Part shown: piece by piece, positions 33,219-42,178 of the stretch
Layout of the letters: every line of letters starts with the position of its first letter
Position numbering within the stretch: the first letter of the stretch is position 1
DNA from: an uncultured Eubacteriales bacterium
Lineage (GTDB): Bacteria; Bacillota; Clostridia; Oscillospirales; Oscillospiraceae
Length of the DNA stretch: 64,000 bases
NCBI GenBank assembly: GCA_900544705.1
Contig: UQWH01000002.1
Location: 15,564-79,563 of the forward strand
Direction of reading: 5' to 3'
Notes under the pieces: model-generated
What the model saw: the letters and a program-made list of their open reading frames with translations, nothing else
Told to the model about the DNA's origin: nothing
The model's database searches: none
Program-made: the position numbers and the translations under genes

Positions 33219-34097
33219 TTGATTCGTAGCATGACAGGATACGGTCGAGCGGTGCAGACGCTGAACGGCCGGGAGATCACGGTGGAGCTCCGTTCGGTGA
33301 ACAATCGCTTTCTGGATTGCAGCGTCCGGCTGCCGCGCGCCTTTTCCTATGCGGAGGACGCGCTGAAGCAGAGCGTCAAGGAATTTGTCAGCCGCGGCAA
33401 GGTGGACATGTTTGTCACCGTCAATGTCACGGCGGAGGAAAATGTCCGCATTTCCCTCAACCGGCCGGTGCTGGAGGGCTATCTGGAAGCCCTGCGCACG
33501 ATCGCAAAGGACTATGACGTGCGCGAGGACATCACCGCGACGGCACTGACCCGCTTCCCCGATGTTTTTGTTGTGGAGAAGCAGGAGGAGGACGAAAAGC
33601 AGATCACGGCCGACATCGTTTCCGTTGCGCGGGAGGCGCTGCACGCATATGATCAGATGCGCTGCACGGAGGGCGCCGCGCTGGTGGCGGATCTTCGCAG
33701 CAGGGCTGCGACGATCCTGTCCGTGGTGGAGCGCGTGGAAGCGCGCAGCCCCGTGACGGTGCAGGAGTACCGTGCACGGCTGGAGGCGAAGATGCGCGAG
33801 GTGCTGGAGAGCACTTCCATCGACGAGAGCCGAATCCTGACCGAGGCGGCGATCTTTGCCGACCGCATCGCCGTGGACGAGGAGACCGTCCGCCTGCGCA
33901 GCCATCTGGCGCAGATGGAAAAGCTGCTCTGCGAAGGCGGCAGCGTCGGCCGGAAGCTCGATTTCCTCCTGCAGGAGATGAACCGCGAGGCCAACACCAT
34001 CGGCTCCAAGGGCAATGACATTGAGCAGGCGCGCAACGTCGTGGAGATCAAGGCGGAGCTGGAAAAGATCCGCGAGCAGATCCAGAACATCGAATAA
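33219..34097 (+). CDS. yicC: YicC-family endoribonuclease
   Basis: 292 residues. N terminus IRSMTGYGRAV and the C-terminal block (GRKLDFLLQEMNREANTIGSKGND ... EIKAELEKIREQIQNIE) define the YicC family, linked to RNA degradation. TTG start at 33219 with AAAAGGAGAG upstream; the family usually begins MIxSMTGYG, which fits. yicC-remA-gmk-rpoZ-priA is a common Firmicute order. Confidence 0.93.
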   Translation: MIRSMTGYGRAVQTLNGREITVELRSVNNRFLDCSVRLPRAFSYAEDALKQSVKEFVSRGKVDMFVTVNVTAEENVRISLNRPVLEGYLEALRTIAKDYDVREDITATALTRFPDVFVVEKQEEDEKQITADIVSVAREALHAYDQMRCTEGAALVADLRSRAATILSVVERVEARSPVTVQEYRARLEAKMREVLESTSIDESRILTEAAIFADRIAVDEETVRLRSHLAQMEKLLCEGGSVGRKLDFLLQEMNREANTIGSKGNDIEQARNVVEIKAELEKIREQIQNIE

Positions 34098-34100
34098 ACC

Positions 34101-34367
34101 ATGAGATTGATCAATATCGGTTTCGGAAATATGATCTCCTCGGAGCGGCTGCTGACCATCGTCAGTCCGGACTCCGCGCCGGTCAAGCGTCTGGTGCAGG
34201 AGGCAAAGGATCGCGCGATGCTGATCGACGCCAGCTATGGCAGAAAGACCCGCTCGGTGATCGTGATGGACACGGATCATGTGATCCTGTCCGCCATTGC
34301 GCCGGAGGCGATCGCCAAGCGCTTTGTGGAAAAGCCGGAGGAGGAAACGGAGGAGGAAGTACTGTGA
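34101..34367 (+). CDS. remA: RemA-like DNA-binding regulator (DUF370)
   Basis: 88 residues: MRLINIGFGNMISSERLLTIV and DASYGRKTRSVIVMDTDHVILSA are hallmarks of RemA/DUF370, which in Bacillus forms ring-shaped DNA-binding oligomers that activate matrix genes. Here it lies between yicC and gmk as in most Clostridia. The acidic tail (EKPEEETEEE) overlaps gmk. Confidence 0.92.
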   Translation: MRLINIGFGNMISSERLLTIVSPDSAPVKRLVQEAKDRAMLIDASYGRKTRSVIVMDTDHVILSAIAPEAIAKRFVEKPEEETEEEVL

Positions 34368-34963
34368 AGCAGGGAAAGATCATCATCCTTTCCGGCCCTT
34401 CGGGCGTCGGCAAGGGAACGGTTCTGAAGGAAGTCATGCGCGGTGACCCGAGCCTGCGCTTTTCAGTGTCCGCGACGACGCGGCCCATCCGCCCCGGCGA
34501 GGTCGACGGCGTGCACTATTTCTTCATGGACAAGCCGCGCTTTGAAAAAATGATCGCGGACGGCGAGCTGCTGGAATACGCCAGCTATGCCGGAAACTAT
34601 TACGGTACGCCGGAGAAGGCCGTGGACGACGCGCTGGCGCAGGGCATCAACGTCGTGCTGGAGATCGAGGTGCAGGGTGCCTTGCAGGTCATCGAGCGCC
34701 GCAGGGACGCGATTTCCATCTTTGTCGCGCCGCCGTCCTTTTCCGAGCTGCGCTACCGCCTGCTGAACCGCGGCGATACCGCTCCGGAGATCGCGGAGCG
34801 CCGCCTGCATATCGCGGAGCAGGAGTGCCGCACCGCGGAAAAATATCAGTACATCGTCGTCAATGATACGGTCGAACACGCCGCCGCGGAGATCCGCGCG
34901 ATCCTGACGGCGGAGGAATGCCGGTCTGAAAATAGATTCCAAACACTCAAGGAGGAACTTTAA
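34364..34963 (+). CDS. gmk: Guanylate kinase
   Basis: 199 residues. Phosphorylates GMP to GDP. P-loop LSGPSGVGKGTVLK, GMP-binding ATTRPIRPGEVDGVHYFFM and the lid region with RLLNRGDTAPE are intact. GTG start overlaps remA (GTGA); rpoZ follows after one base. Confidence 0.96.
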   Translation: MKQGKIIILSGPSGVGKGTVLKEVMRGDPSLRFSVSATTRPIRPGEVDGVHYFFMDKPRFEKMIADGELLEYASYAGNYYGTPEKAVDDALAQGINVVLEIEVQGALQVIERRRDAISIFVAPPSFSELRYRLLNRGDTAPEIAERRLHIAEQECRTAEKYQYIVVNDTVEHAAAEIRAILTAEECRSENRFQTLKEEL

Positions 34964-34964
34964 T

Positions 34965-35159
34965 ATGCTGTATCCCGCAATGTCAGAGCTGCTCAAGCAC
35001 ATCGACAGCCGCTACCTGATGGTCAATGTCGTCGCGCGCCGCGCGCGTCAGATCTCCATTGAGTCTGAGACCTTCCACATTCCGCTGGAAGACAAGCCTG
35101 TGACGCTGGCGATCCGCGAGGTCGCAGAGGGCAAGCTGGCCGCAAAGGTTCGCGAGTAA
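34965..35159 (+). CDS. rpoZ: RNA polymerase omega subunit
   Basis: 64 residues, short but typical of Clostridia. YPAMSELLKHIDSRYLMVNVVARRARQIS matches the conserved omega core that clamps the beta' subunit. Shine-Dalgarno AAGGAGG is in the end of gmk. The coaBC gene that commonly follows in this cluster is absent. Confidence 0.92.
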   Translation: MLYPAMSELLKHIDSRYLMVNVVARRARQISIESETFHIPLEDKPVTLAIREVAEGKLAAKVRE

Positions 35160-35169
35160 TCGCACGCCC

Positions 35170-37614
35170 GTGATTGCTAAAATTGCCGTTTCCGCGGCGG
35201 TTTTTGCCATTGACAAGCCCTATGACTACCGTGTCCCGGAGGGCATGAAGCTCCGACCGGGAATGCGCGTCAGCATCCCCTTCGGACGGGCCAACCGCAC
35301 CTGCGAGGGCGTCGTGCTGGCGCTTGCTGAGGGCGAGGAAGCTGGGCTCAAGCCGGTCGCGGCTGCATTGGACGACGCGCCCGTGCTGGATGAGCGCGGG
35401 CTGCATCTGGCGGCGTTTCTCCGTGAGCGCTATTTCTGCACGTTTTATGATGCGATCAAGGCGGTGCTTCCGGCGGGGATCTGGTTCCGGGAACGCAACC
35501 GCTACGCGATCGTTCCGGACGCGGACTGGAAAACCGCGATCAGCCGCCGGCCGGATGCGCTTGCCGTAATGCAGACGCTGGAAGCCTTGGGCGGCAGCGC
35601 GGAGGAAGAGGCGCTGCGCCGGCAGTTTGACGGGGAAGCGCTGGACGACGCGCTTCGCTACCTTCTGCGAAAAAAGCTCCTTACCTGCGATACGGCGCAT
35701 CGCCGCCGTGTGTCGGATAAAACCGAGCGCATCGTGGCACTGGTGGTTTCCGCCGAGGAAGCCATGCGGTATGCGCAGAGCAAAAAGCGCAGCGCGCCCA
35801 TGCAGAGTGCCGCGCTGGAGATGCTCGCCACGCTGGGCGAGTGCGCGGCAAAGGAGCTGTGCTACTTTACGGGCGCGACCACGGCGACGCTGAACCGTCT
35901 GGAAACGCTGGGCTATCTGACATCGCGTGCGCAGGAGGAGCTTCGCTGCACGAAGATCACGCCGGCCAGGCTGGACGGGCCGCTGCTTCTCAACGAGGAG
36001 CAGCAGGCGGCCTGTGACGGCCTGACGGCGCAGGCCGCGCAGGAAGCGCCGGGCGTTGCCCTGCTGTACGGCGTGACCGGGAGCGGCAAGACCTCGGTGT
36101 ATATTCATCTGATCTTCCGCTGCCTTGCGGAGGGAAAATCGGCGATCCTGCTCGTGCCGGAGATCGCGCTCACGCCGCAGCTGCTGGCGCTGTTTGCCGC
36201 GCATTTCGGAGAAAATGTTGCGGTGCTGCACAGCAGCCTGAGCATAGCCGAACGCTACGATGCCTATAAGCGCATTCGCAGCGGGGAGGCGCGGGTGGTC
36301 ATCGGGACGCGCTCGGCCGTGTTTGCGCCGGCGCGGAACCTCGGCCTGCTGATCGTGGACGAGGAGCAGGAGCACACTTATAAATCGGAGAATTCTCCGC
36401 GCTATCACGCGGGGGAGGTCGCCATCTACCGCGGCGTGCAGGAAAAGGCGCTGGTGCTGCTGGGCTCGGCGACGCCGAGCGTGGAGAGTATGTACCGCGC
36501 GAAAAAGGGAATTTATCGGCTCTACACGATGCACCGCCGCTATAACCGGAAGGCGCTGCCGCCGGTGGAGCTTGTGGATATGAAGCAGGAGCTGAAAAGC
36601 GGCAATCCGACCGCCATCAGTGAGCCGCTGCTGTTCGCGCTGCGGGAGAATCTGCAAAACGGCCAGCAGTCCATCCTGTTTCTGAACCGGCGCGGCACCA
36701 GCCGGATGATCGCCTGCGTGGACTGCGGCTATGTGCCGGTCTGCCCGGCGTGCAGCGCAAACTATACCTATCACCATGCAAATGGCCGCCTGATGTGCCA
36801 CTACTGCGGGCGCTCCGAGCCGCTTCCGGCGCGCTGCCCCGTCTGCGGCGGGCACCTGAAGCAGATCGGCTTCGGCACGCAGAAGGTGCAGGAGCAGCTG
36901 GAAAATCTGCTGCCCGGCGCGCGTGTGCTGCGCATGGACGCCGATACGATCTCTGCGGTCAACACGCATGAGAAGCTCCTGCGGCAGTTTCAGGAGGAGA
37001 GAATCCCAATCCTTCTGGGTACGCAGATGGTAACGAAGGGATTGAATTTTGAGAATGTGACGCTTGTCGGCGTGATCGATGCGGATCTGTCGCTTTATGT
37101 TCCGTCTTACAAGGCGGCGGAAACGACGTTCAGCATGGTCACGCAGGTCGTCGGACGCGCCGGGCGCGGCGCGGTCGGCGGACGGGCGGTCATTCAGACC
37201 ATGACGCCGCAGAACCGGGTGCTCACCCTCGCTGCGCAGCAGGACTATGACACTTTTTTTGAAGAGGAGCTTCCACTGCGGGAGCTTCGCGGCTGTCCGC
37301 CGTTCCGGGATCTTCTGACCGTCACCTTTCACGGGCTTGATGAGGAAGCGGTCTGGCACGGCGCACAGGACTTCCGCGCAATGCTCGCCGCCCAGCTTGC
37401 TTCGCCCTATTACCGGCAGGAGCAGGCGAACATCCTCGGCCCCGCGCCTGCGGCCGTGGCAAAAGTGAACTACCGCTATCGCTGCCGTCTGACGCTCAGC
37501 TGCGTCAATACCCGCACATTGCGGCAGCTTGTGGCATATTGTATGCGGGAATTTGCAAAAGACAGGAAATACCGCGGCGTCGGCGTCTTTGCCGACGTGA
37601 ACAGCGACGAATGA
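35170..37614 (+). CDS. priA: Primosomal helicase PriA
   Basis: 814 residues. Restarts stalled replication forks by 3'-5' unwinding and loading of the replicative helicase. N-terminal DNA-binding domain (PYDYRVPEGMKLRPGMRVSIPFGRA), Walker A GVTGSGKTSVY, DEEQ box IVDEEQEHTYKSE, then eight cysteines binding two zincs (CVDCGYVPVCPAC ... CHYCGRSE ... CPVCGG), and helicase motifs LLGTQMVTKGLNFENV and VVGRAGRG. GTG start. Confidence 0.96.
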   Translation: MIAKIAVSAAVFAIDKPYDYRVPEGMKLRPGMRVSIPFGRANRTCEGVVLALAEGEEAGLKPVAAALDDAPVLDERGLHLAAFLRERYFCTFYDAIKAVLPAGIWFRERNRYAIVPDADWKTAISRRPDALAVMQTLEALGGSAEEEALRRQFDGEALDDALRYLLRKKLLTCDTAHRRRVSDKTERIVALVVSAEEAMRYAQSKKRSAPMQSAALEMLATLGECAAKELCYFTGATTATLNRLETLGYLTSRAQEELRCTKITPARLDGPLLLNEEQQAACDGLTAQAAQEAPGVALLYGVTGSGKTSVYIHLIFRCLAEGKSAILLVPEIALTPQLLALFAAHFGENVAVLHSSLSIAERYDAYKRIRSGEARVVIGTRSAVFAPARNLGLLIVDEEQEHTYKSENSPRYHAGEVAIYRGVQEKALVLLGSATPSVESMYRAKKGIYRLYTMHRRYNRKALPPVELVDMKQELKSGNPTAISEPLLFALRENLQNGQQSILFLNRRGTSRMIACVDCGYVPVCPACSANYTYHHANGRLMCHYCGRSEPLPARCPVCGGHLKQIGFGTQKVQEQLENLLPGARVLRMDADTISAVNTHEKLLRQFQEERIPILLGTQMVTKGLNFENVTLVGVIDADLSLYVPSYKAAETTFSMVTQVVGRAGRGAVGGRAVIQTMTPQNRVLTLAAQQDYDTFFEEELPLRELRGCPPFRDLLTVTFHGLDEEAVWHGAQDFRAMLAAQLASPYYRQEQANILGPAPAAVAKVNYRYRCRLTLSCVNTRTLRQLVAYCMREFAKDRKYRGVGVFADVNSDE

Positions 37615-37624
37615 AGGGATAAAA

Positions 37625-38119
37625 ATGGCACTGAGAAGAATACTGACCGCCGAGGAGCCGACTCTGCACAAGGTGTCCCGCCCGGTGACGAAATTTGACG
37701 AAAAACTCTGGACGCTGCTGGACGATATGGCGGAAACACTGGCGGATGCCAACGGCGTCGGCCTTGCCGCGCCGCAGGTGGGGATTCTGCGTCGCGTTGT
37801 TGTGATTGATGTAGGCGACGAGATCGTCGAGCTGATCAATCCGGAGATCATGGAGACCTCCGGCGAGCAGGACGGCATGGAAGGTTGCCTGAGCGTTCCG
37901 GGCGAATACTGGATGGTCAAGCGCCCCAACCATGTCAAGGCGCGTGCGCAGGACCGCCACGGCGACTGGTTTGAGATCGAGGGCGAAGAGCTGATCGCGC
38001 GCTGCATCTGCCACGAGTGCGACCACCTTGACGGCCACCTCTATACGGAGATCGCCTACCGCAAGCTGTCGGACGAGGAGATCGAGCGGATGCACACGAT
38101 CGGGGAGAGCGAAGAATGA
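37625..38119 (+). CDS. def: Peptide deformylase
   Basis: 164 residues. Removes the formyl group from nascent proteins. The three motifs are present: GVGLAAPQVG, EGCLSVPGEY (Cys ligand) and the metal-binding/catalytic HECDHLDG. Overlaps fmt by four bases, pairing formylation with deformylation. Confidence 0.97.
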   Translation: MALRRILTAEEPTLHKVSRPVTKFDEKLWTLLDDMAETLADANGVGLAAPQVGILRRVVVIDVGDEIVELINPEIMETSGEQDGMEGCLSVPGEYWMVKRPNHVKARAQDRHGDWFEIEGEELIARCICHECDHLDGHLYTEIAYRKLSDEEIERMHTIGESEE

Positions 38120-39030
38120 GAGTCGTTTTTATGGGAACGCCGGACATCTCCGCGACCTGCCTGCGCCGTCTGGTGGAGGAAAAATTTGAGGTCGTCGGCG
38201 TGTACACCAAGCCGGATATGCCGAAAAACCGCGGCATGAAGCTGGTGATGTCCGAAACGAAAACCTACGCCCTGTCGCAGGATCTTCCGGTCTATCAGCC
38301 CGCGACCTTCCGGGACGACGCGGTCGTCGAGGAGCTGCGCGCGCTGAGACCGGACGTGATCGCAGTGGTCGCTTATGGAAAAATCCTTCCCCAGCGCGTG
38401 CTGGACATTCCCCGGCTCGGCTGCATCAATATCCACGCAAGCGTGCTGCCGGAGCTGCGCGGCTCCGGGCCGGTGCAGTGGGCTATCCTGAACGGGATGG
38501 AGGAAACCGGCGTGACGGCCATGTATATGGCGGCGGAGATGGACGCGGGCGACATCATTGAGATTCGGAAAACGCCCATTGACCCGTTTGAAAACGCACA
38601 GAGCCTGCTTGACCGGCTGGCCGGCATCGGAGCGGAGCTTCTCTGCGACACCCTGCGCGCGGTGGAGGCGGGTACCGCCCGGCGCACGCCGCAGGACGGC
38701 ACAAAGGCGACCTTTGCGCCCATGCTGACCAAGGCGCTGTGCCCTATTGACTGGACGAAAACCATGCGTCAGATCACGGACCACGTCCGCGGTCTGGATC
38801 CGTGGCCCGTCGCGACGGCGGAGCTGGCGGGGACGCATTTCAAAATTTACTCCGTCCGCCCGACGGAGAAAAAGAGCGAAAAAGCACCGGGAACGCCTGT
38901 GGCGCTGACGAAGCGCGCACTGGAGGTCGCCTGCGGCGACGGCGTGCTCGAGGTGCTGGAATTGCAGGCCGACGGCGGCAAGCGGATGCGCGCACCGGAT
39001 TATTTCCGGGGCCATCCGATCGAGCTGTGA
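38116..39030 (+). CDS. fmt: Methionyl-tRNA formyltransferase
   Basis: 304 residues. Formylates initiator Met-tRNA with 10-formyl-THF. N-terminal RVVFMGTPDISATCL, the catalytic Asn-His-Asp region (INIHASVLPELRGSGPVQWAI ... TAMYMAAEMDAGDII) and the C-terminal OB domain are clear. Confidence 0.96.
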   Translation: MRVVFMGTPDISATCLRRLVEEKFEVVGVYTKPDMPKNRGMKLVMSETKTYALSQDLPVYQPATFRDDAVVEELRALRPDVIAVVAYGKILPQRVLDIPRLGCINIHASVLPELRGSGPVQWAILNGMEETGVTAMYMAAEMDAGDIIEIRKTPIDPFENAQSLLDRLAGIGAELLCDTLRAVEAGTARRTPQDGTKATFAPMLTKALCPIDWTKTMRQITDHVRGLDPWPVATAELAGTHFKIYSVRPTEKKSEKAPGTPVALTKRALEVACGDGVLEVLELQADGGKRMRAPDYFRGHPIEL

Positions 39031-39032
39031 GC

Positions 39033-40325
39033 ATGACCGGCCGGGATGCCGCGCTGCGCGCGCTGCTGGCCTGCCGGAAATCCGGTGCGTGGTCGGACGG
39101 CGCGCTCAAGGAGCTGCTGCGCGGCATGGATCGCCGCGAGGCGGCGCTGGCAAGCAGGCTCTGCTACGGCGTTTTGCAGAACCGGCTGCTGCTGGACTGG
39201 CAGCTTGCCCGGTTTACCAAGTTGGAGAAATTGCAGCCGGCGGTGCATGAGATCCTGCGCCTTGCGCTCTATCAGCTCATGCTGACGGATAAGATCCCCG
39301 CCTCCGCTGCCGTCAACGAAGCGGTGGAGCAGACGAAGCGCTTTGCCAATCCGCAGGCGGCGCGGCTGGTCAACGCGGTGCTGCGCAATCTTCTGCGCGC
39401 GGGCGAGCTGCCGCAGCCGCAGGAGACAAATGTGAAATACAGCCATCCGGCTGCGCTGGCGGCGCTTTTTGAACAGCAGTTCGGCCGGGAAACGGCACAG
39501 CGCCTGATGAAAAGCCACAACGAAGCGCCGGAAACCGTTTTGCAGATCAACCGCCTGAAGGCGACGGAAAAAGAGGTCATGGACGCGCTGGCGGCGGAAG
39601 GAATTTCCTGCGCGCCGCACCCGTGGCTGCCGGACTGCCTGACCGTGCGCGGCACGGGGAATCTGGAGGAGCTTCCGGCCTTCCGGGACGGAATGTTCTA
39701 TGCGCAGGACGCTGCGGCGCGGCTGGCGGTCGAGGCCGCCGGTTTGACGCCGGGGATGCGCGTGCTGGACTGCTGCGCAGCGCCGGGCGGCAAGAGCTTT
39801 GCCGCGGCCATTGCCATGCAGAACAGCGGCAGTCTGACTTCCTGTGACATTCATCCGCACAAATTACAACTGATCGAGCGCGGCGCGGCGCGGCTGGGGA
39901 TTTCCATTCTGCAAACGCGATTGCAGGATGCGTCCAAGCCGGTTCCGGAATGGGAGAGCGCTATGGACGCCGTGCTTGCGGACGTCCCGTGCTCCGGCCT
40001 CGGCGTGATCCGAAAGAAGCCGGACATCCGCTATAAGGATCTGACGCAGACGGAGCGCCTGCCCGCGCTCCAGCTTGCGATCCTTTCGCAGCAGGCGCGC
40101 TATGTCAGACCCGGCGGCGTGCTGCTCTACAGCACCTGTACCGTTCTGCGGCGGGAAAATGAGGACGTTGCGGAAGCCTTTTTGCGGGAGCATCCGGAGT
40201 ATTCCGCGGAAACGGTACATTTTCCGGAGAATTCCGGGATTCCGGACGGCGCCATGACGACGCTGCTTCCCTGCGACCACGGAACGGACGGATTTTTCAT
40301 CTGCAAACTCAGGAGGAAGCCGTGA
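39033..40325 (+). CDS. rsmB: 16S rRNA (cytosine-967-C5)-methyltransferase
   Basis: 430 residues. N-terminal NusB-like domain (about 1-135) and a SAM-dependent methyltransferase domain with motif I CCAAPGGKSFA, motif IV DVPCSGLGVIRKKPD (catalytic Cys) and the second cysteine in LYSTCTVLRREN. The ATG at 39033 directly follows fmt; a longer frame from 38802 lies inside fmt. In many Clostridia a YugP-type protease gene sits between fmt and rsmB; it is missing here. Confidence 0.94.
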   Translation: MTGRDAALRALLACRKSGAWSDGALKELLRGMDRREAALASRLCYGVLQNRLLLDWQLARFTKLEKLQPAVHEILRLALYQLMLTDKIPASAAVNEAVEQTKRFANPQAARLVNAVLRNLLRAGELPQPQETNVKYSHPAALAALFEQQFGRETAQRLMKSHNEAPETVLQINRLKATEKEVMDALAAEGISCAPHPWLPDCLTVRGTGNLEELPAFRDGMFYAQDAAARLAVEAAGLTPGMRVLDCCAAPGGKSFAAAIAMQNSGSLTSCDIHPHKLQLIERGAARLGISILQTRLQDASKPVPEWESAMDAVLADVPCSGLGVIRKKPDIRYKDLTQTERLPALQLAILSQQARYVRPGGVLLYSTCTVLRRENEDVAEAFLREHPEYSAETVHFPENSGIPDGAMTTLLPCDHGTDGFFICKLRRKP

Positions 40326-41365
40326 AAGACATTAAATCCATGACCCTTGCCGAGCTGACGCAGGAGATGGCCGCCATGGGCGAACCGGCCTTCCGCGCGG
40401 GACAGGTGTACCAGTGGATGCACCGCGGCACGCGGAGCTTCGACGAGATGACGAATCTCTCCAAATCCCTGCGTGAACGGCTGGCGGAGGCGTACAGCCT
40501 CACCGCGCCGACGGTGGCACGCAAGCTGGTCTCCGCGAAGGACGGCACGATCAAATACCTCTGGCGGCTGGCCGACGGCAACTGCGTCGAAAGCGTTCTG
40601 ATGCGCTACCACCACGGCAATACCGTCTGCATCTCCTCTGAGGTCGGCTGCCCGATGGGCTGCGCCTTCTGCGCCTCTACCAAAGGCGGGCTTGTGCGGC
40701 GGCTGACGCCGGCGGAAATGCTCGACCAGGTGCTTTTTACACAAATAGATTCCGGACTGCCGGTGTCCAACATCGTTCTGATGGGCATCGGAGAGCCGCT
40801 GGACAACTACGATACCGTGCTCCGCTTTCTGGAGCTGGTCAATTCCGAAAAGGGAATGAACATCGGGATGCGCCACATCAGCCTGTCCACCTGCGGACTG
40901 GCCGACCGCATCGAACGGCTCGCGGAGGAAAATTTACAGCTCACGCTGTCCGTTTCCCTGCACGCGCCGGACAATGCGGTGCGCGATACGATCATGCCGG
41001 TCAACCGGCGTTATCCCATTGAAACACTGCTGGCGGCCTGCCGGACGTATTTTGAGAAAACGGGACGGCGGATCTCCTTTGAATATGCGATGATCCGGGA
41101 TGTCAACGACTCGCAGGAGATGGCCGAGCTGCTGATCCGGCGGCTCAAGGGCATCGCGGCGCACGTGAATCTCATCCCGCTCAATAACATCGAAGAGAGC
41201 CCGCTCAAGCCCAGCCGGCCGGAAACGGTGCTGGCCTTCCAGAAAACGCTGGAGGCACACGGCATCCCGGCGACGGTGCGGCGGACGCTCGGCAGCGACA
41301 TCAATGCCTCCTGCGGGCAGTTGAGAAGAAAATTTGAGCAGCAAACCAACGGAAAGGAGTGCTGA
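40322..41365 (+). CDS. rlmN: Dual-specificity RNA methyltransferase RlmN
   Basis: 347 residues. Radical-SAM enzyme methylating A2503 of 23S rRNA and A37 of tRNAs. The CxxxCxxC cluster is GCPMGCAFCAST; YQWMHRGTRSFDEMTNLSK at the N terminus and LGSDINASCGQLR (second catalytic Cys) at the C terminus are characteristic. GTG start overlaps rsmB. Confidence 0.96.
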   Translation: MKDIKSMTLAELTQEMAAMGEPAFRAGQVYQWMHRGTRSFDEMTNLSKSLRERLAEAYSLTAPTVARKLVSAKDGTIKYLWRLADGNCVESVLMRYHHGNTVCISSEVGCPMGCAFCASTKGGLVRRLTPAEMLDQVLFTQIDSGLPVSNIVLMGIGEPLDNYDTVLRFLELVNSEKGMNIGMRHISLSTCGLADRIERLAEENLQLTLSVSLHAPDNAVRDTIMPVNRRYPIETLLAACRTYFEKTGRRISFEYAMIRDVNDSQEMAELLIRRLKGIAAHVNLIPLNNIEESPLKPSRPETVLAFQKTLEAHGIPATVRRTLGSDINASCGQLRRKFEQQTNGKEC

Positions 41366-41366
41366 G

Positions 41367-42101
41367 ATGGAAGCTTGGGGACTGTCGGACACCGGCAATG
41401 TCCGCGAACAGAATCAGGACTATTACCGCATTGAACCCCTGAAAGGGGATGCCCTGCTGGCCGTGGTCTGCGACGGCATGGGCGGCGCGAAGGCGGGCAA
41501 TGTAGCAAGCCGCCTTGCCTGTGAAGTTTTTACCGAAGAGGTCAGCCGCTCTTTCCGGCCGGATCAGACGCCGAAGGAATTGCAGGCCATGCTCCGCGGT
41601 GCGGCTGCGCTGGCGAACACCTCCGTTTTTGAACACTCCAAGCTCAGCGAGGAATTCACCGGCATGGGCACCACGCTGGTCGCCGCGCTGGTGCTGCAAA
41701 GTCGCGATGCTCTCGTGCTGAACATCGGCGACAGCCGCGCCTATCTTCTCAATTCCGACGGCGTGCGCTGCGTAACGGTCGATCATTCTCTCGTCGAACT
41801 GATGGTGCAGCGGGGCGAACTGACACCGGAGCAGGCGAAAAACCATCCGGGAAAGAATCTGATCACCCGCGCCGTCGGCACGGAGGCGCAGGTCAATGCC
41901 GACCTGTTCTCCCTCCAACTTGAAAGAAACGACTGCCTGCTTCTGTGCTCGGATGGCCTGTCCAACCAGATGGCGGATCAGGAGATCCTCTTTGAGGTCG
42001 TTCACGGCGCACACAAGGACGACTGCTGCCAGCGCCTTTTGCAGATCGCAAAGGACCGCGGCGCGCCGGACAATGTCACTTCGGTGCTGATCGCACTTTA
42101 A
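41367..42101 (+). CDS. prpC: PP2C-type Ser/Thr protein phosphatase
   Basis: 244 residues. Metal-dependent phosphatase that opposes the PrkC kinase next door. Motifs: SDTGNVREQNQDYY, VVCDGMGGAKAGNVAS (metal-binding Asp-Gly), MGTTLVAALVL, NIGDSRAYLLN and CSDGLSNQM. ATG 41367 is preceded by AAAGGAG. A 77-base gap with two small hairpins separates it from prkC. Confidence 0.95.
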   Translation: MEAWGLSDTGNVREQNQDYYRIEPLKGDALLAVVCDGMGGAKAGNVASRLACEVFTEEVSRSFRPDQTPKELQAMLRGAAALANTSVFEHSKLSEEFTGMGTTLVAALVLQSRDALVLNIGDSRAYLLNSDGVRCVTVDHSLVELMVQRGELTPEQAKNHPGKNLITRAVGTEAQVNADLFSLQLERNDCLLLCSDGLSNQMADQEILFEVVHGAHKDDCCQRLLQIAKDRGAPDNVTSVLIAL

Positions 42102-42178
42102 TATAGTTTGCCGCTGCACAGCGGCGGGTATTTCGGTCTTCGTTCACCGACGAGAACGAACAGCGGATAGGAGTAAAT

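Noticed and set aside
35023..38007. 994-codon minus-strand ORF opposite rpoZ-priA-def
   Set aside because: Antisense shadow; composition is not protein-like and three certain genes occupy the plus strand.
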